Shown here in pieces: positions 15,329-17,652 of a stretch of DNA of 17,652 bases (its first letter is position 1; the number at the start of each line of letters is the position of its first letter). The notes beneath the pieces were generated by a model. It ran no database searches and was not told the DNA's origin. It was given only the letters and a program-made list of their open reading frames with translations. The translations under genes and the position numbers were made by a program. Source of the stretch: Mageeibacillus sp. UBA3781 (GTDB taxonomy: Bacteria; Bacillota; Clostridia; Saccharofermentanales; Saccharofermentanaceae); NCBI GenBank assembly GCA_002368805.1, contig DFFH01000156.1, forward strand, positions 5,511 to 23,162, given 5' to 3'.

Positions 15329-16534
15329 ATGCCGGAGAAAACGAAAAGAAACGAGCCTGTACAGAAGCAGAAACAGAATCAGAACCAGAAGCCGAAGCGC
15401 GTGAAGTTTACCCATAAGTATTCCACGCCGATCCTGGTCGTTCTCTGTATCATTTTAGCTGTCGTTTCCATTATCATGGTGTATCTTATCCGCAATCATG
15501 TGGCAGCGAAAAACGGTGCAAATGAGCAGCTCCGTCTCTCTGCGATCGCCGGTTTTGACTGTGAATACACAGAAGCACAGCAGCTGTATCCATTTCAAAA
15601 TGGCCTTTTGAAAGTCACGAACAAGCGTGTGGCATATCTTTCGATCTCCGGAAATGAGATCTATAGTGTCGATCTGGAGATGAGCAGCCCTGTGTGCATC
15701 AAGAGCGGTCCATATGCAATGATCGCGGATACGGCAGGCTTTCAGTGTGCTCTTTTCTCTGAGCAGGGCATGGAGTTCAGTACTCATATGACAGGCAAGA
15801 TCGGAAACCTGGCACTGGCGCCGTCCGGACTTTCCGCTCTGATCATCGAAGAAGGAGACTCCTTCGGATGTGTATATATCATGGAGAAAGACGGTTCTTT
15901 CCTGGCGAATTGGTCATCCTATGAATCCGGATACCCGATCTCTCTTTCGTTTTCCCCGGATGAAAGCACTCTTTCCGTATCCATGGTCGATACGGACGGA
16001 TCTCAGATGATCCCGCATGTTAAGCAGTTTTCGATCCCGGAAGACAGAACGGCAGCTCGTCCTTCTGAGAAAGCCTTTTATTCTCCGCTTGTTACAGACA
16101 GCATGCCGCTTCTTGCTTATCTTAGTAATGAGCGCGTGGCTGTGGCGGGTATCAGTGACGTTGCCATCGTCGGAAACGGGAAGTGTGATCTGGTTTCTCC
16201 GGCATTCCCGTGTGTACAGAGTGTACATGCTTTTGATGGAGGATATGCTGTAGTATTCTCGGATGGAGTGGATCAGCCTCTGCGGCTGGGTGTTTATAAT
16301 TCCAACGGCGGAAAGATCGGTGAGATCTCCTTAGGAAATGAGGTCCTGGGATTCGATGTTTCCGGCTCGCAGGCGCTATTTGCCGTAGATGAGAAGATCA
16401 TGCTGATCGATCTTTCCGCAGCGAAGGTCAGCTCGACGATCAATGTCGATGAACCTGTTCTCCGTGTCTCTTTCTTCGGCTCCAAAAATATCTGCGTAGT
16501 TACGAATGCAGGTGTTCGTGAGATCACCATCTGA
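15329..16534 (+). CDS. Membrane-anchored probable beta-propeller protein (DUF5711-like)
   Basis: A 401-residue protein. The cytoplasmic start is a basic Gln/Lys/Asn-rich stretch (residues 12-23 alternate QK, QN and PK), followed by one membrane segment at about 34-54. The rest, about 345 residues, is a chain of short beta repeats with blade-like pieces such as NKRVAYLSISGNEIYSVDL, GKIGNLALAPSGLSALII and GGYAVVFSDG, suggesting a beta-propeller outside the membrane. This resembles clostridial proteins called DUF5711, which I cannot verify here. The ribosome site is weak: GTGAGAATAGGAA before the ATG has only a partial match, hinting at coupling with the DUF4340 gene 13 bases upstream. The gene position suggests an accessory part of the ABC system or an independent envelope protein. 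Function is unknown. Confidence 0.75.
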   Translation: MPEKTKRNEPVQKQKQNQNQKPKRVKFTHKYSTPILVVLCIILAVVSIIMVYLIRNHVAAKNGANEQLRLSAIAGFDCEYTEAQQLYPFQNGLLKVTNKRVAYLSISGNEIYSVDLEMSSPVCIKSGPYAMIADTAGFQCALFSEQGMEFSTHMTGKIGNLALAPSGLSALIIEEGDSFGCVYIMEKDGSFLANWSSYESGYPISLSFSPDESTLSVSMVDTDGSQMIPHVKQFSIPEDRTAARPSEKAFYSPLVTDSMPLLAYLSNERVAVAGISDVAIVGNGKCDLVSPAFPCVQSVHAFDGGYAVVFSDGVDQPLRLGVYNSNGGKIGEISLGNEVLGFDVSGSQALFAVDEKIMLIDLSAAKVSSTINVDEPVLRVSFFGSKNICVVTNAGVREITI

Positions 16535-16549
16535 GTTTTTGGAGGCAGT

Positions 16550-17227
16550 ATGGAAACTGAGTTGAAACTTTCTTTCCCTGATCCGGAAACACTATATGCA
16601 GCAGCAAGTGCCCCTTGGTTCCTGGAAAAAGTAGAGATAAAGTCTGAAAAGACGGAAGAATATGAGAACAGTTATCTGGACACGAAAGACCGTATCCTCG
16701 AGAAATCCCGGACTTCTATGCGTATTCGCCATGTCATCGGACAGAAGTATATCCATACCGTTAAGACAACTCCTGTAATTACCCAAGGGGAGAACACCAG
16801 GGAAACAGCTATGGGGCTTACCTCAAAGTGCGAATGGAATGTGAGTTCTGACCGCTCCTGTTTCGATGTCGATGCTTTTTTACGGGAAGCAAAGAATATG
16901 GAAGATCCGTATGAGGTATTGGCCGCAGCACTCGTGCCGGTCTTGGGACACGAACTGGAAACAGTATGCAAGACGGCCTTTAAGAGACGTACGATCACTG
17001 CAGGATTTCTCGGAAGTACAGTCGAGATCTGTCTGGATACCGGGGATTGCATCGCATCCGGAAGATCCTGTCCGATCTGTGAGATGGAGATCGAGCTCAT
17101 TTCCGGCGGGATCGCGCCTGTAGAGGAACTGAGCCTTCTGATCCGTGAACATACAAACTGCAGACCTCTGACGGTTTCCAAATATGCCCGCTGCCTGATG
17201 CTGATGAGAGAGAATGAACATGGATGA
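16550..17227 (+). CDS. CYTH-domain protein (triphosphate tunnel metalloenzyme fold)
   Basis: A 225-residue cytoplasmic protein with the CYTH fold, a beta-barrel tunnel that binds triphosphates with divalent metal; relatives include inorganic triphosphatases, thiamine triphosphatase and class IV adenylate cyclase. The hallmark ExExK sits at the very start (E2, E4, K6 in METELKLSF). Further tunnel residues are visible: NSYLDTKD (41-47), R58 and R60 in SMRIRH, TVK at 70-72, the acidic strand CEMEIEL with E178, E180 and E182, and SKYAR with K211. GGAGG (16541-16545) lies 4 bases before the ATG. A C-terminal CHAD domain is absent. Inorganic triphosphatase activity is the most likely, by family; substrate cannot be fixed. 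It overlaps the next gene by eight bases. Confidence 0.88.
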   Translation: METELKLSFPDPETLYAAASAPWFLEKVEIKSEKTEEYENSYLDTKDRILEKSRTSMRIRHVIGQKYIHTVKTTPVITQGENTRETAMGLTSKCEWNVSSDRSCFDVDAFLREAKNMEDPYEVLAAALVPVLGHELETVCKTAFKRRTITAGFLGSTVEICLDTGDCIASGRSCPICEMEIELISGGIAPVEELSLLIREHTNCRPLTVSKYARCLMLMRENEHG

Positions 17228-17652
17228 TCTTGCTCGTAAAAGCTATGACCTGATCGTAATCGGCGCCGGTGCTTCCGGTATGTCTGCTGCGATCGCTTTT
17301 CAGAAGATCCGCCTTCTTTCCGGAAAAGAGAAGGGAGATGTTCTTATCCTTGAGAAGAACGAGCGTGTCGGAAAGAAAGTCCTTGCGACCGGTAACGGGC
17401 GCTGCAATCTCTCGAATAAAGATATGGAACTTTCGCATTTCCACAGCCATGAAGCGGACTTTCCGGGACGGGTACTGTCCGGTGTGACACCTTCTGCATG
17501 CCTTTCGTTTCTTAGTGAGATCGGGATCGTTACTACTTCTGAAGGTAATAAACTCTTCCCGATGAGTAAGACATCCGCTTCGGTCGTCGATGCTTTCCGT
17601 TATGCGATGGATGATCTGGATATAAAGATCGCTACGGATGCCGCGGTTAAGA
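17220..17652 (+). CDS. BaiN/HI0933-family NAD(P)/FAD-dependent oxidoreductase, 5' part
   Basis: The first 144 residues of a flavoprotein cut by the right edge. The FAD-binding Rossmann motif is YDLIVIGAGASGMSAAIAF (9-27, GxGxxG). The stretch LILEKNERVGKKVLATGNGRCNLSN that follows is the typical mark of the HI0933/BaiN group, in which Lys-Val-Leu, Thr-Gly and Gly-Arg-Cys-Asn line the flavin site. The later NKLFPMSKTSASVVDAF also fits. Family members are about 400 residues, so roughly two thirds are missing. The ATG at 17220 is chosen because the purine run GAGAGAG (17206-17212) lies 7 bases before it; the in-frame ATG at 17214 is too close. It overlaps the CYTH gene by eight bases, implying coupled translation. 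Physiological substrate is unknown. Confidence 0.92.
   Translation, partial: MDDLARKSYDLIVIGAGASGMSAAIAFQKIRLLSGKEKGDVLILEKNERVGKKVLATGNGRCNLSNKDMELSHFHSHEADFPGRVLSGVTPSACLSFLSEIGIVTTSEGNKLFPMSKTSASVVDAFRYAMDDLDIKIATDAAVK

Overview
The window looks like chromosomal DNA of a low-to-mid GC Firmicute, most likely a member of the Clostridia. The evidence is a perfect CIRCE operator ahead of groES-groEL, a LytR-CpsA-Psr cell-wall enzyme, a Firmicute-type ComEA (membrane anchor, SLBB and helix-hairpin-helix domains), strong GGAGG-type ribosome binding sites throughout, and a bacterial FatA/FatB-like acyl-ACP thioesterase. I cannot fix the genus from sequence alone. There is no insertion sequence, prophage, CRISPR array or rRNA.

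Layout. (1) Positions 1-1152, minus strand: the first 384 residues of an acidic, disordered, repeat-containing protein that runs off the left edge. (2) 1153-1357: a divergent promoter region with a small palindrome and a repeated 9-mer. (3) 1358-1978: comEA. (4) 2040-2257: tRNA-Leu(UAA) and initiator tRNA-fMet(CAU), with a promoter and a terminator. (5) 2256-5653: a promoter followed by three tightly packed genes: a small membrane protein with a Cache-like ectodomain, a Major Facilitator protein preceded by a second copy of that ectodomain, and a membrane-anchored protein whose N-terminus resembles sigma-70 region 2. This cassette is the least explained part of the window. (6) 5757-7010: an LCP-family glycopolymer transferase behind its own promoter. 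(7) 7038-9112: the HrcA/CIRCE-controlled groES-groEL operon with its terminator. (8) 9128-10482: a small two-helix membrane protein and an acyl-ACP thioesterase. (9) 10558-17652: a long run of co-directional genes with short gaps or overlaps. It holds a GldA/GldF/GldG-like ABC-2 system, a DUF4340 protein, a membrane-anchored probable beta-propeller, a CYTH triphosphatase-fold protein and the start of a BaiN/HI0933-type flavoprotein.

How the genes may work together. Most of the window concerns the cell envelope and folding: DNA uptake or binding outside the membrane (ComEA), wall-polymer attachment (LCP), membrane lipid or fatty acid supply (thioesterase), an ABC-2 system with large extracytoplasmic partners, and the GroE chaperonin. 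The two tRNAs form a separate small transcription unit. The sensor/MFS/sigma-like cassette has the architecture of a signal-gated transporter with a membrane-tethered partner, but its substrate and output cannot be read from sequence.
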